Origin: UBA2199 sp964628035
GTDB lineage: Bacteria > Acidobacteriota > Aminicenantia > UBA2199
Direction of reading: 5' to 3'
DNA: 64,000 nt
Assembly: GCA_964628035.1 (NCBI GenBank)
Contig: CAZVPI010000009.1
Location: forward strand, 1-64,000
In this document: positions 1-8,149 of the stretch, piece by piece
Layout of the letters: the number at the start of each line of letters is the position of its first letter
Numbering within the stretch: the first letter of the stretch is position 1
Notes under the pieces: model-generated
Seen by the model: only the letters and a program-made list of their open reading frames with translations
What the model was told of the DNA's origin: nothing
Databases searched by the model: none
Translations under genes and position numbers: made by a program

Positions 1-450
1 CCTGACCGATTTCGCGCCGCGCCCCGCGCCCGACGCGGGCGGCGCCGCCGCCTTGGCCGGCTGGGCTTTCTTCTCCGCGGCCGGCTTTTTCTCCGCCGCT
101 TCCCTGGGCGCGGCCTTCTTTTCGGGCCCGGTCCTGGGCGAAGGCGCCTTCTTTTCGGCCGCCTTCTTCTCGGCGGGCTTCTTCTCCGCGGCCGGTTTCT
201 TCCCGGCGGCTACCGGGGACGGGGCGGCCTTCTTTTCCGCGGCCGGCTTGCGGGGAGCCTTCATCTCGGCTTCCAGGGCCGAGACCTTCTTGGCGCTCTG
301 GGACAGCTCGCGCAGCTGCTCGAGCTGCTCGACGTTGATGACCGAGGAGTGCGATTTGACCGGCAGGCCTAGCTTTTCCAGGAAGTACATCGCCAGTTTA
401 TTGGATAGCTTGAATTGCTTGGTGGCTTCGTGGAGCTTGATCGTAGACAT
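1..450 (-). CDS. infB: Translation initiation factor IF-2, N-terminal part (cut by window edge)
   Basis: The minus-strand frame opens with ATG at 450 and stays open to base 1, giving the first 150 residues. Residues 1-55 look like the IF2_N fold, including LAMYFLEKLGLPVKSHSS. After that comes a low-complexity Lys/Ala/Pro/Glu linker made of repeated AAEKK and PAAEKK units, as is common between IF2_N and the GTPase domain. The GTPase core lies outside the window. The gene follows nusA by 12 bases with a GGAGA ribosome site, the usual nusA-infB order. IF-2 is the GTPase that brings initiator tRNA to the 30S subunit. The Ala/Lys repeats create a long spurious open frame on the plus strand. Confidence 0.9.
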   Translation of the reverse strand, partial: MSTIKLHEATKQFKLSNKLAMYFLEKLGLPVKSHSSVINVEQLEQLRELSQSAKKVSALEAEMKAPRKPAAEKKAAPSPVAAGKKPAAEKKPAEKKAAEKKAPSPRTGPEKKAAPREAAEKKPAAEKKAQPAKAAAPPASGAGRGAKSVR

Positions 451-462
451 ATCCCCGTTCTC

Positions 463-1524
463 CTATTGCTTGGTTTGCTTCTCTTCGCCGGACTCGTTCC
501 TGCGGTTGGCGATCTGGATGTCCCATCCGGTCAGCTTGGAAGCGAGCTTGATGTTGACCCCCTTCTTGCCGATGGCCGCCGACAGGGTCTCGTCCTTGAC
601 CGTCACCTCGGCCACGAAGTTTTCCGCGTCGACCAGGTGGACCTTGACCACCTCGGCGGGGGTGAGGGCCGAGGCGATGAAGCGCTCGGGGGCGCTGCTC
701 CAGGCGATGACGTCGATGCGCTCGCCGCGCAGCTCCTTGGTGATGGCCAGCACGCGGTTGCCGTTCATGCCCACGATGGCCCCGACCGGGTCGATGGCCT
801 TGTCGGTGGAGTAAACCGCCACCTTGGACTTGATCCCCGGCTCGCGGGAAATGGCGTAGATCTTGACGATGCCTTCGGCCACCTCCGGCACCTCTTTCTT
901 GATCAATTCGGCCACGAAGTCGTTCATGTAGCGCGTGGCCAGGACCAGCGGCCCCTTGCCCTCGGCAAAGACCCGCTTGATGAGGAATTTGATGATCTCG
1001 CCGCGGCGGAAGGAGTCCTTGGGCGAGAGCTCCTTGGGCGGCAGAACGGCCTCGCCCCACTCCAGCCCCAGGATGTAGTTGCCGTTCTCGATGCGGCGCA
1101 CGTCGCCGGTCATCAGCGTGCCGGCCAGGTGGTTGTATTTCTCGAAGATGTTCTCCTGCTCGGCCTTGAGGATCTTCTGCATGATGATCTGCTTGGCCGA
1201 CTGGGCGGCGATGCGCCCCAGCGTCTCGCCGGGCAGGTGGATGCGGATGACGTCGCCCTCGCGGGCCTTGGAGTCGTGCTTCAGGGCGTCCTTCCAGTGG
1301 ATCTCGGCCAGCGGGTCGCCGACCTCCTTGACCACCAGCTTGTTGACATAGACCTCGATCTTGCCCTTCTGCTCGTCGATCTCGATCTGGATGTCGGCCT
1401 CGGGGTCAAAATACTTCTTGGAGACGGTGAGCAGGGCTTCCTTGATGGCAGAGAAAAAAATGTCGGGATTGATGCCGCGCTCGCGGCTGATCTGCTTGAT
1501 GCTCTGCAACAAATCTTCTGCCAT
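463..1524 (-). CDS. nusA: Transcription termination/antitermination factor NusA
   Basis: 353 residues. An N-terminal RNA-polymerase-binding domain (about 1-110) ends in the typical segment LGRIAAQSAKQIIMQKI. An S1 domain (about 130-198) is followed by two KH domains: KH1 around the VGAIVGMNGNRV segment and KH2 around AAIGKKGVNIKLA. The protein stops shortly after KH2, so the acidic C-terminal repeats of the roughly 495-residue E. coli NusA are absent, as in many non-proteobacteria. NusA binds RNA polymerase and nascent RNA and affects pausing, termination and rRNA antitermination. No rimP gene lies upstream; the neighbour is a divergent HU gene. A GAGGATG site precedes the start, and a TTGCAT/TATAAT promoter lies at 1559-1587. 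Confidence 0.95.
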   Translation of the reverse strand: MAEDLLQSIKQISRERGINPDIFFSAIKEALLTVSKKYFDPEADIQIEIDEQKGKIEVYVNKLVVKEVGDPLAEIHWKDALKHDSKAREGDVIRIHLPGETLGRIAAQSAKQIIMQKILKAEQENIFEKYNHLAGTLMTGDVRRIENGNYILGLEWGEAVLPPKELSPKDSFRRGEIIKFLIKRVFAEGKGPLVLATRYMNDFVAELIKKEVPEVAEGIVKIYAISREPGIKSKVAVYSTDKAIDPVGAIVGMNGNRVLAITKELRGERIDVIAWSSAPERFIASALTPAEVVKVHLVDAENFVAEVTVKDETLSAAIGKKGVNIKLASKLTGWDIQIANRRNESGEEKQTKQ

Positions 1525-1558
1525 GGATCATCCTCAATCTGCTCATAGGCAACGCATC

Positions 1559-1587
1559 ATTATAATGGATTTCGCCGCGGAATGCAA
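1559..1587 (-). promoter_or_regulatory. Sigma-70-type promoter of nusA-infB
   Basis: On the minus strand TTGCAT (1587-1582) and TATAAT (1564-1559) are separated by 17 bases. The predicted start near 1552 leaves a short leader carrying the GAGGATG ribosome site of nusA. Spacing and the perfect -10 box are the evidence. Confidence 0.6.
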
Positions 1588-1635
1588 ACCGGCCGCGAAA
1601 ACGCCCCAGCCGGGGCCCGAAATTGTTTGTGGGTA

Positions 1636-1664
1636 TTGACTTTCGCTCTCTTTTGCGCTACAGT
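1636..1664 (+). promoter_or_regulatory. Sigma-70-type promoter of the HU gene
   Basis: TTGACT (1636-1641), a 17-base spacer and TACAGT (1659-1664). The transcript would start near 1671 and include the strong AGGAGGA site at 1679-1685 in front of the HU start. Confidence 0.6.
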
Positions 1665-1695
1665 GGCCCCTGTATTGCGAGGAGGAACCCATAAA

Positions 1696-1971
1696 ATGAA
1701 TAAGAATGACATCGCCCAGCTGATGGTCAAAGATTCCAGTATCATCAAGAGCAACGCTCTCAAGGTCATTGATACACTGGTGGCGGTTGTCGGCGATCAG
1801 TTGAAGAAAAGGCAGGGCAAGGTAACGCTGGTCGGGTTTGGAACCTTCAAGGTGATCGATAAGAAAGCCAAAGTGGGCCGCAATCCCAAGACCGGCGCCA
1901 AGATCAATATTCCCAAGAAGAGGGTCCCGAAGTTCATTGCCGGCAAGGAACTGAAGGCCCTGGTCAAGTAA
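1696..1971 (+). CDS. HU family DNA-binding protein
   Basis: 91 residues beginning MNKNDIAQLM, the usual length of an HU/IHF subunit. The frame is open further upstream, but the ATG at 1696 lies 10 bases after AGGAGGA and matches the family start. The segment GFGTFKV and the arm motif GRNPKTG, followed by a PKKRVPKFIAGKELK C-terminus, are HU hallmarks. HU proteins form dimers that bend and compact DNA in the nucleoid. The N-terminus (IAQLMVKDSSIIKSNALKVID) is somewhat divergent. It is transcribed from its own promoter, divergently from nusA, and is followed by tRNA-Val. Confidence 0.93.
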   Translation: MNKNDIAQLMVKDSSIIKSNALKVIDTLVAVVGDQLKKRQGKVTLVGFGTFKVIDKKAKVGRNPKTGAKINIPKKRVPKFIAGKELKALVK

Positions 1972-1987
1972 GGTGACACGTTCGCGC

Positions 1988-2061
1988 AGGCGCGTAGCCC
2001 AGTTGGTTAGAGCGCTACCTTGACACGGTAGAGGTCGGCGGTTCGAGCCCGCCCGCGCCTA
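1988..2061 (+). tRNA. tRNA-Val (anticodon GAC)
   Basis: 74 bases fold as a cloverleaf. The acceptor stem is AGGCGCG with CGCGCCT plus discriminator A. The D arm contains AGTTGGTTAGA. The anticodon stem CTACC/GGTAG has loop TTGACAC giving anticodon GAC, and the T arm is GGCGG-TTCGAGC-CCGCC. The middle strongly resembles known bacterial tRNA-Val(GAC). CCA is not encoded. The D stem GCCC/GAGC contains one C.A mismatch. A run of seven T follows directly, then the thrS start codon only 8 bases after the tRNA end. Confidence 0.95.
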
Positions 2062-2069
2062 TTTTTTTC

Positions 2070-3926
2070 ATGGAAAAGCAAAAAGCGATCCTGCTCAAGA
2101 TAAACGGCGAGTTGAAGCCCATCGGTACGCCCGCCGCTCCCGGCGACCGCGTCGAAGAGGTCTACCCCGAGTCGCCGGAGGCCCTGGAGGTCTACCGCCA
2201 CTCGGCCGCCCATCTCCTGGCCCAGGCCATGCTCGAGCTGTTCCCCAACACGCAGTACGGGGTGGGCCCGGCGGTGGAGAACGGCTTCTATTACGACTTT
2301 TTGACCGAGCGCCCCCTGACCGAGGCCGACCTGGAGGCGATCGCCAAGAAGATGTCCCACCTGGCCAGGCAGAACCAGCCCATCCGCGGCGAGGTCTGGA
2401 GCAAGGACCAGGCCCGCGACTACTTCCGCCGGCGCGGCCAGGCCCTGAAGATCGAGCTGCTCGAGGAGAAGGTCGCAGGCGACGAGGTGTCGGTCTTCCG
2501 CCAGGGCGATTTCGTCGACCTGTGCCGCGGCCCGCACCTGCCCGCGACCGGCCTGCTCAAGCACTTCAAGCTGCTCAGCGTGGCCGCCGCCTATTGGAAG
2601 GGCGACGAGAAGAGCCACTCGCTGCAGCGCGTCTACGGCACCGTCTTTCCCGACGCCGCGTCGCTGGCCGAGCACCTGCGCCTGCTGCAGGAGGCCAGGG
2701 AGCGCGACCACCGGCTGCTGGGCCGCCAGCTCGACCTGTTCTCCCTGCAGGAGGAGGCCGGCCCCGGCCTCGTCTACTGGCACCCCAAGGGGGCGCGCAT
2801 CCGCCACGAGATCGAGTCCTACTGGAAGCAGCGCCACTACCAGGGCGGCTACGAGCTGCTCTACACGCCGCACATCGGCCGCGAGTGGCTGTGGCAGACC
2901 TCGGGCCACCTGAACTTCTACAAGGACTCGATGTACGCCCCCATGGCCATCGACGAGATGAACTACTACCTGAAGCCCATGAACTGCCCCTTCCACATCA
3001 TGGTCTACAAGTCGAGCCAGCGCTCCTACCGCGACCTGCCCCTGCGCTGGGCCGAGCTGGGGACGGTCTACCGCTACGAGCGCAGCGGCACGCTGCACGG
3101 CCTGCTGCGCGTGCGCGGCTTCACCCAGGACGACGCCCACATCATCTGCACCCCCGAGCAGATCGACGGGGAGATCCTGCGCGTGCTCGACTTCTCGCTC
3201 GACCTGCTGCGCGCCTTCGGCTTCCGCGAGTACAAGATCGAGCTCTCCGTGCGCGACCCGCGCATCGGCGGCAAGTACGCCGGCAGCGACGCCATGTGGG
3301 TCGAGGCCGAGGCGTCGCTGGTCAAGGCGCTGGACGTGCGCGGGCTGCCCTACCAGCGCATGGAGGGCGAGGCCGTCTTCTACGGCCCCAAGATCGACAT
3401 CAAGATCAAGGACGCCCTGGGCCGCTTCTGGCAGTGCACCACCATCCAGTTCGACTTCAACATGTCGGAGCGTTTCGCCATGAAATACATCGGCGCCGAC
3501 GGCGCCGCCCACCAGCCCTACATGGTGCACCGCGCCCTGCTTGGCTCGCTGGAGCGCTTTTTCGGCGTGCTGATCGAGCATTACCGCGGCTGCTTCCCGC
3601 TGTGGCTGGCCCCGCTGCAGGCCCTGATCGCCCCGCTCAACGACGACTGCCTGCCCTACGCCCGGAAGGTGCTGGCGGAGCTCCGCGGCCACGGGCTGCG
3701 GGCCGAGCTGGACGAGCGCTCCGAGGGGCTCAACCGCAAGATCCGCGACGCCGAGACCCAGAAGGTCCCGTTCATCGTCGTCATCGGCCCGCAGGAGGAG
3801 CGCGAGGGGAACATCTCCTTCCGCATCCACAAGAAGGGCGACCAGGGCCGCATGGCCCTGGCCGATTTCATCCAGCGCCTGAAAATCAACATAGAGGAAA
3901 AAAGCCAGAATTATGAGGTATCCTAG
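2070..3926 (+). CDS. thrS: Threonine--tRNA ligase with shortened N-terminus
   Basis: 618 residues. It charges tRNA-Thr with threonine. The editing domain is present: His44 and His48 in YRHSAAH, and Cys152 in CRGPH. The class II catalytic core has the zinc-site segment MNCPFH, motif 2 (YRYERSGTLHG) and motif 3 (HRALLGSLERFF). The C-terminal anticodon-binding domain covers about 520-618. In typical ThrS the HSxAH motif lies near residue 73, so about 30-40 residues of the N-terminal TGS domain are missing; only NGELKP-like remnants are left. The start abuts tRNA-Val and has no visible Shine-Dalgarno sequence, only a T-run. It overlaps infC by 14 bases. Confidence 0.95.
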   Translation: MEKQKAILLKINGELKPIGTPAAPGDRVEEVYPESPEALEVYRHSAAHLLAQAMLELFPNTQYGVGPAVENGFYYDFLTERPLTEADLEAIAKKMSHLARQNQPIRGEVWSKDQARDYFRRRGQALKIELLEEKVAGDEVSVFRQGDFVDLCRGPHLPATGLLKHFKLLSVAAAYWKGDEKSHSLQRVYGTVFPDAASLAEHLRLLQEARERDHRLLGRQLDLFSLQEEAGPGLVYWHPKGARIRHEIESYWKQRHYQGGYELLYTPHIGREWLWQTSGHLNFYKDSMYAPMAIDEMNYYLKPMNCPFHIMVYKSSQRSYRDLPLRWAELGTVYRYERSGTLHGLLRVRGFTQDDAHIICTPEQIDGEILRVLDFSLDLLRAFGFREYKIELSVRDPRIGGKYAGSDAMWVEAEASLVKALDVRGLPYQRMEGEAVFYGPKIDIKIKDALGRFWQCTTIQFDFNMSERFAMKYIGADGAAHQPYMVHRALLGSLERFFGVLIEHYRGCFPLWLAPLQALIAPLNDDCLPYARKVLAELRGHGLRAELDERSEGLNRKIRDAETQKVPFIVVIGPQEEREGNISFRIHKKGDQGRMALADFIQRLKINIEEKSQNYEVS

Positions 3927-4482
3927 ACCCGTACCCAACAAAAAGAAGAATCCCCACCGCATCAACGAGGAGATCCTGGCCCGCGAGGTGCGCCTGATCG
4001 ACGAGGAGAAGAACCAGCTGGGCATCCTGCCCGTGGCCCAGGCCCTGGCCGTGGCCCGCGAGAAGGAGCTGGACCTGGTCGAGATCTCCCCCGAGGCGGC
4101 GCCGCCGGTCTGCCGCATCCTCGACTACGGCAAGTTCCTCTACTCGCTGCAGAAGAAGGCGCACGAGGCCCAGCGCCACCAGCGCAAGGTCCTGGTCAAG
4201 GAGATCAAGTTCACCCCGGTCATCGGCGAGCACGACGTCGAGGTCAAGCTGAAGAAGATCAAGGAATTCCTCGCCGAGGGCAACAAGGTCAAGGTGACGG
4301 TCTGGCTGAAGGGGCGGCAGAAGCGCAAGCCGGAGATGCTGGAGACCATGGTGGCGCGCATCATGGAGATCCTCAGGGAAATAGCGGAGATCGAGGCCCC
4401 GCCCAAGCGCGAGGGCTTTTTCTGCCATATCATGATCGGAGCGAAAAAAGGAGGCAAGGATGCCAAAGCTAAAAACGCATAG
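3913..4482 (+). CDS. infC: Translation initiation factor IF-3
   Basis: 189 residues with both IF-3 domains. The N-terminal half includes NEEILAREVRLIDEE and PPVCRILDYGKF; the C-terminal half includes VKEIKFTPVIGEHDVEVKLKK. IF-3 prevents premature subunit joining and proofreads initiator tRNA. The gene starts inside the 3' end of thrS. The ATG at 3913 is directly preceded in frame by ATT at 3910, and the best ribosome site (GAGGA, 3894-3898) is nearer to ATT. AUU is the autoregulatory start in several bacterial infC genes, so the start could be 3910. It overlaps rpmI by 23 bases in a conserved operon. Confidence 0.95.
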   Translation: MRYPRPVPNKKKNPHRINEEILAREVRLIDEEKNQLGILPVAQALAVAREKELDLVEISPEAAPPVCRILDYGKFLYSLQKKAHEAQRHQRKVLVKEIKFTPVIGEHDVEVKLKKIKEFLAEGNKVKVTVWLKGRQKRKPEMLETMVARIMEILREIAEIEAPPKREGFFCHIMIGAKKGGKDAKAKNA

Positions 4483-4660
4483 AGGCGCCAAGAAGCGCTT
4501 CCAGGTCACGGCCAGCGGCAAGATCAAGCGCAGCAAGGCCTTCGGGCGCCACATCCTGACCAAGAAGAGCGCCAAGCGCAAGCGCAACCTGAAGAAGGCG
4601 ACGCTGGTGGTCAAGTCCGAGCACAAGAAGATGAAGGAACTGCTGCCCTACGGGAAATAG
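4460..4660 (+). CDS. rpmI: 50S ribosomal protein bL35
   Basis: 66 residues, normal length for bL35, starting MPKLKTHRGAKKRF and ending in KKMKELLPYGK. It is very basic with the characteristic THRGAKKRFQVT and HILTKKSAKRKRNL segments. The start lies within the last codons of infC behind an AAAGGAGG site. infC-rpmI-rplT is a classic operon in which L20 can repress translation by binding the leader; no separate leader structure is obvious here because the genes overlap. Confidence 0.97.
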   Translation: MPKLKTHRGAKKRFQVTASGKIKRSKAFGRHILTKKSAKRKRNLKKATLVVKSEHKKMKELLPYGK

Positions 4661-4669
4661 GAGGAGAGA

Positions 4670-5023
4670 ATGCCGAGAGTCACCCGGGGAAACAAGAAAC
4701 TGCTGCGCAGGAAGAGGATACTGGACCAGGCCAAGGGGTTCTGGGGAGCCAAGCGCAAGAACTACCGCACGGCCAAGGAATCGGTGCAGCGGGCCATGGC
4801 CTACGCCTACCGCGACCGGCGCAACCGCAAGCGCGACTTCCGCGCCCTGTGGAACGTGCGCATCAACGCCGCCGTGCGCGAGTTCGGCATGAGCTATTCG
4901 CTGTTCATCAAGAACCTGAAGAAGGCCAACATCCTGATCAACCGCAAGATGCTGGCCAACCTGGCGGCCTGCGAGCCCGAGACGTTCCGCGCCATCGTCG
5001 AGAAAGCCAAGTCCGTGGCATGA
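4670..5023 (+). CDS. rplT: 50S ribosomal protein bL20
   Basis: 117 residues, the usual length. It starts MPRVTRGNKKLLRRKRIL and contains the family segments AKGFWGAKRKNYRTAKESVQRA and YRDRRNRKRDFRALW. L20 is an early 23S rRNA-binding assembly protein. The gene begins 9 bases after rpmI behind AGGAGAG. Its TGA stop overlaps the ATG of pheS (ATGA at 5020-5023), so the phenylalanyl-tRNA synthetase genes are probably co-transcribed and translationally coupled. Confidence 0.97.
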   Translation: MPRVTRGNKKLLRRKRILDQAKGFWGAKRKNYRTAKESVQRAMAYAYRDRRNRKRDFRALWNVRINAAVREFGMSYSLFIKNLKKANILINRKMLANLAACEPETFRAIVEKAKSVA

Positions 5024-6054
5024 CCGATGCGATCGCAAAAGAGATTGAAGGAGTCCGGCTTGCCTTCGTCGATGAGCTAGGGCGAATTCAGTCTCCCGAG
5101 GACCTGGCCTCCCTGCGGGAGCGCCACCTCGGCCGCAAGCGCGGGGCGGTCAGCCTGCTGCTGGCGCGCCTCAGGGAACTCCCGCCGGTGGACCGCCCGC
5201 AGGCCGGCCAGGCGATCAACGAGCTCAAGGCCTTCGTCGAGGAGTCCCTGGCCGCCGCCGCCGCCCGGCTGGCCGCCGCCCCGGCCGCCGGCTGGTCCGA
5301 CCCCACGCTGCCCCCTTCGGAGCTGCCCGTGGGCCGCGTCCACCTGGTGGCCGACATCCAGCGCCGTATCGAGGACGTCTTCCTGCAGCTCGGCTACGAG
5401 ATCGCCCGCGGCCCCGAGGTGGAGCGCGAGGACTACAACTTCACCAAGCTCAACATCCCCGAGCACCATCCGGCCCGCGACGAGCAGGACACCTTCTTCC
5501 TGGAAGGGTACGACGACCTGCTGCTGCGCACCCACACCTCGCCCATGCAGGTGCGCTACATGCTGGAGCACAAGCCGCCGCTGAAGATCATCTCGCCGGG
5601 CAAGGCCTTCCGCAAGGACGACCCCGACGCCACCCATTCCCCCTGCTTTCACCAGGTGGAGGGGCTGCTGGTCGACCGCGGCGTCCGCTTCTCGCACCTG
5701 AAGGGGACGCTGGAGGCCTTCTGCCGCTCGTTCTACGGCGACGACATCGTCCTGCGCTTCCGCCCCGGCTATTTCCCGTTCACCGAGCCCTCGGCCGAGG
5801 TGGACATCAGCTGTTTCCTTTGCAGTGGGAAACATTCCGCTTGCCGCGTGTGCAAGGGAACGGGCTGGCTGGAGATCCTGGGCAGCGGCATGGTGCACCC
5901 GCAGGTGCTGCGCAACTGCGGCATCGACCCCGAGGAGTACTCGGGATTCGCCTTCGGCATGGGCATCGAGCGCGTGGCCATGGTCAAGTACGGCGTGCCC
6001 GACCTGCGCCTGCTGTACGAGAACGACCTGCGCCTGCTGGGCCAGTTCGGGTGA
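5020..6054 (+). CDS. pheS: Phenylalanine--tRNA ligase alpha subunit
   Basis: 344 residues. The frame is open upstream, but the start chosen is the ATG overlapping the rplT stop. An N-terminal helical coiled coil (about 1-85) precedes the class II catalytic core. That core contains HHPARDEQDTFF, the RTHTSPMQ motif, PGKAFRKDDPDATHSPCFHQVEG (motif 2 region) and GFAFGMGIERVAMVKY (motif 3). The catalytic alpha subunit forms an alpha2-beta2 enzyme with PheT. The segment CFLCSGKHSACRVCKGTGW has four cysteines that could form a metal site; in many PheS this stretch holds fewer cysteines. pheT follows after 4 bases. Confidence 0.96.
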   Translation: MTDAIAKEIEGVRLAFVDELGRIQSPEDLASLRERHLGRKRGAVSLLLARLRELPPVDRPQAGQAINELKAFVEESLAAAAARLAAAPAAGWSDPTLPPSELPVGRVHLVADIQRRIEDVFLQLGYEIARGPEVEREDYNFTKLNIPEHHPARDEQDTFFLEGYDDLLLRTHTSPMQVRYMLEHKPPLKIISPGKAFRKDDPDATHSPCFHQVEGLLVDRGVRFSHLKGTLEAFCRSFYGDDIVLRFRPGYFPFTEPSAEVDISCFLCSGKHSACRVCKGTGWLEILGSGMVHPQVLRNCGIDPEEYSGFAFGMGIERVAMVKYGVPDLRLLYENDLRLLGQFG

Positions 6055-6058
6055 GGCG

Positions 6059-8137
6059 ATGAGGATCAACGTCGAATACCTGAAACGCTTCGTCGCCTTC
6101 GACCTCGGCGACGACGCCCTGCGCGACCTGCTGGCCGGCCTCGGCCTGGAGACGGCCGAGACGCTCGCCGTCGCCGGCGGGACCGTCCTCGACCTCGAGA
6201 CCACGCCCAACCGCCCCGACTGGCTCTCGCACTACGGCATCGCCCGCGAGATCGCCGCCAAGGACCCCCGCCTGCGCTTCACGCCGCTGGACCTGAGCGC
6301 CGTCCGCCTCGAGGCGCCGGTGCCGACGGCGGTCCCCCAAGGGGATGCCGCTGCCAAGCAGACGGCGAGCTTCGCCATCCGCATCGAGGATCCGGCCGAC
6401 TGCTGCCGCTACAGCGGCTGCATCCTGCGCGACCTGCGGGTGAAGGAGTCGCCGCCCGAGGTGCAGGCGCTGCTGCTCAGCCTGGGCCTGCGCCCGATCA
6501 GTGACATCGTCGACGTCTCCAACCTGGTCATGATGACCTGCGGCCAGCCGCTGCACATCTTCGACCTCGAGCGCCTGCAGGGCGGCGAGGTGCGGGTGCG
6601 CCGCGCCCGGCCGGGAGAGACGCTGCGCCTGCTCGACGAGCGCCAGGTGGCGCTGACCCCGGAGCACCTGCTCATCGCCGACGCCGTCCGCCCCCTGGCC
6701 CTGGCCGGCATCATGGGCGGGCTCGACTCGGGCGTCGGCCCGGGAACGCGCCATGTCTTCATCGAGAGCGCCTGCTTCGACCCGGTGGTCATCCGCCGCG
6801 GCGCCCGTTCCCTGGGGCTGAAGACCGACGCCAGCTACCGCTTCGAGCGCGGCATGGACGCCGAGGCCACCCTGCCGGCGCTGCGGCTGGCCCTGCTGCT
6901 GCTCTCGCGCTCGCAGGGGCGGACGCTGGCCCCCTCCTTCTTCCAGGACGCCTACCCGCGGCCGCAGTCGCGCCCGGTCATCCGCCTGGACAAGGATTTC
7001 CCGCGGCAGCTGACCGGCATGGATCTGCCGGCCGCGCAGGTCGAGGCCGTCCTGTCCCGGCTGGGCTTCGCGCTGGAGGACCGTGGCGGCCACTGGCAGG
7101 TGACCCCCCCCAGCCACCGCGTCGACGCCGGCTGCCGCGAAGACCTGGTCGAGGAGGTCGCCCGCGTGCACGGCTACGACAAGCTGCCGGCGGAGATGCC
7201 CACGTCGGCCAACCCCGGGCTGCGAGTCGACCGTCCGCGCGAGGCCCTGCAGCGGCTCAAGTCGCAGCTGACCGCGGCCGGCTTCAGCGAGGTGATCAAC
7301 TACGTCTTCCAGAGCCCGGAGGAGAACGCCCTGGCCGACCCCCAGGGCCGGGCCGTGGCCCTGAAAAACCCCCTGGGACGCGATGTCTCGGTGCTGAAGA
7401 ACTCGCTGCTGGCCGGCCTGCTGCGCAACACCGCGGCCAACGCCAACCAGGGGATGGAGCGCCTGGCCCTCTTCGAGATCGGCAAGGTCTTCTCCGGCGA
7501 AGGCGGGCGCGTCCACGAGAGCCCGCGCCTGGCGGCCAGCGCCTGCGGCCTGGAGCGCAGGAAGGACTGGCGGCTTGAGGCCCGCGAGTTCGACCTCCCC
7601 TGGCTGCTGTCGCAGCTGGCGGCCCTGGGGCGCCGCCTGCGCCTGGAGTTCGCCTTCCGCCTCTCCGCCCACCCGGCCTTCGCCCCCGGCGCCTGCCTGC
7701 AAGTCGAGAGCGGCGGCCGCGCCTGCGGCTGGTGCGGAGAGGTCGCTCCCGCCCTGCGCTCGCTCTTCCGCATCGAGCGCCCGGTCTTCGCCTGGGAGCT
7801 CGAGCTCGAGGCGCTGCTGGCCGGCGGCGGCGAGCGCCGCTTCCGCCCCTGGAACCGCTTCCCGGCCGCCCGGCGCGACTTCACCTTCCTGATGCCCAAG
7901 CGGCTGCGCTTCGAGGAGCTGCGCGCCGCCATCGAGGGCCTGCGGCCGCCCGCGCTGGAGGGCGTCGAGCTGACCGACGTCTTCCAGGGGGATTCCATCC
8001 CGGCTGACCGCGTCAGCATGTCCGTCGCCTTCACCTACCGCGCCGAGGAGCGCACGCTCACCGGCGAGGAGGTGAACGCCCTGCACCAGGAGCTCACCGC
8101 CCGGCTGGCGGAGCGCCTGGGCCTAATCCAACGATAA
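6059..8137 (+). CDS. pheT: Phenylalanine--tRNA ligase beta subunit, short form without the OB-fold insertion
   Basis: 692 residues against about 795 in E. coli. The start ATG at 6059 follows GTGAGGCG, and MRINVEYLKRFV matches the family N-terminus. Directly after about 40 residues comes DLETTPNRPDWLSHYGIAREI, so the roughly 100-residue tRNA-binding OB domain that normally precedes this motif is missing. The B3/B4 editing domain (about 100-280), the B5 domain, the catalytic-like core and the C-terminal FDX-ACB anticodon-binding domain (from about residue 600, PAARRDFTFLM) are present. Editing should hydrolyse Tyr-tRNA-Phe. It forms the second subunit of the synthetase encoded with pheS. Confidence 0.94.
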   Translation: MRINVEYLKRFVAFDLGDDALRDLLAGLGLETAETLAVAGGTVLDLETTPNRPDWLSHYGIAREIAAKDPRLRFTPLDLSAVRLEAPVPTAVPQGDAAAKQTASFAIRIEDPADCCRYSGCILRDLRVKESPPEVQALLLSLGLRPISDIVDVSNLVMMTCGQPLHIFDLERLQGGEVRVRRARPGETLRLLDERQVALTPEHLLIADAVRPLALAGIMGGLDSGVGPGTRHVFIESACFDPVVIRRGARSLGLKTDASYRFERGMDAEATLPALRLALLLLSRSQGRTLAPSFFQDAYPRPQSRPVIRLDKDFPRQLTGMDLPAAQVEAVLSRLGFALEDRGGHWQVTPPSHRVDAGCREDLVEEVARVHGYDKLPAEMPTSANPGLRVDRPREALQRLKSQLTAAGFSEVINYVFQSPEENALADPQGRAVALKNPLGRDVSVLKNSLLAGLLRNTAANANQGMERLALFEIGKVFSGEGGRVHESPRLAASACGLERRKDWRLEAREFDLPWLLSQLAALGRRLRLEFAFRLSAHPAFAPGACLQVESGGRACGWCGEVAPALRSLFRIERPVFAWELELEALLAGGGERRFRPWNRFPAARRDFTFLMPKRLRFEELRAAIEGLRPPALEGVELTDVFQGDSIPADRVSMSVAFTYRAEERTLTGEEVNALHQELTARLAERLGLIQR

Positions 8138-8149
8138 GGAGAACGAGCC

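Noticed and set aside
53..814. Plus-strand 253-codon open frame rich in Phe, Ser and Ala at the left edge
   Set aside because: It is the antisense shadow of the infB Lys/Ala/Glu linker and of nusA; no ribosome site, and its composition mirrors the AAEKK repeats.
2062..2068. T-run after tRNA-Val as an intrinsic terminator
   Set aside because: It touches the thrS start codon and has no dedicated hairpin apart from the tRNA itself.
2007..4118. 703-codon minus-strand open frame opposite thrS
   Set aside because: Antisense artefact of high-GC coding sequence; the thrS frame has full family conservation.
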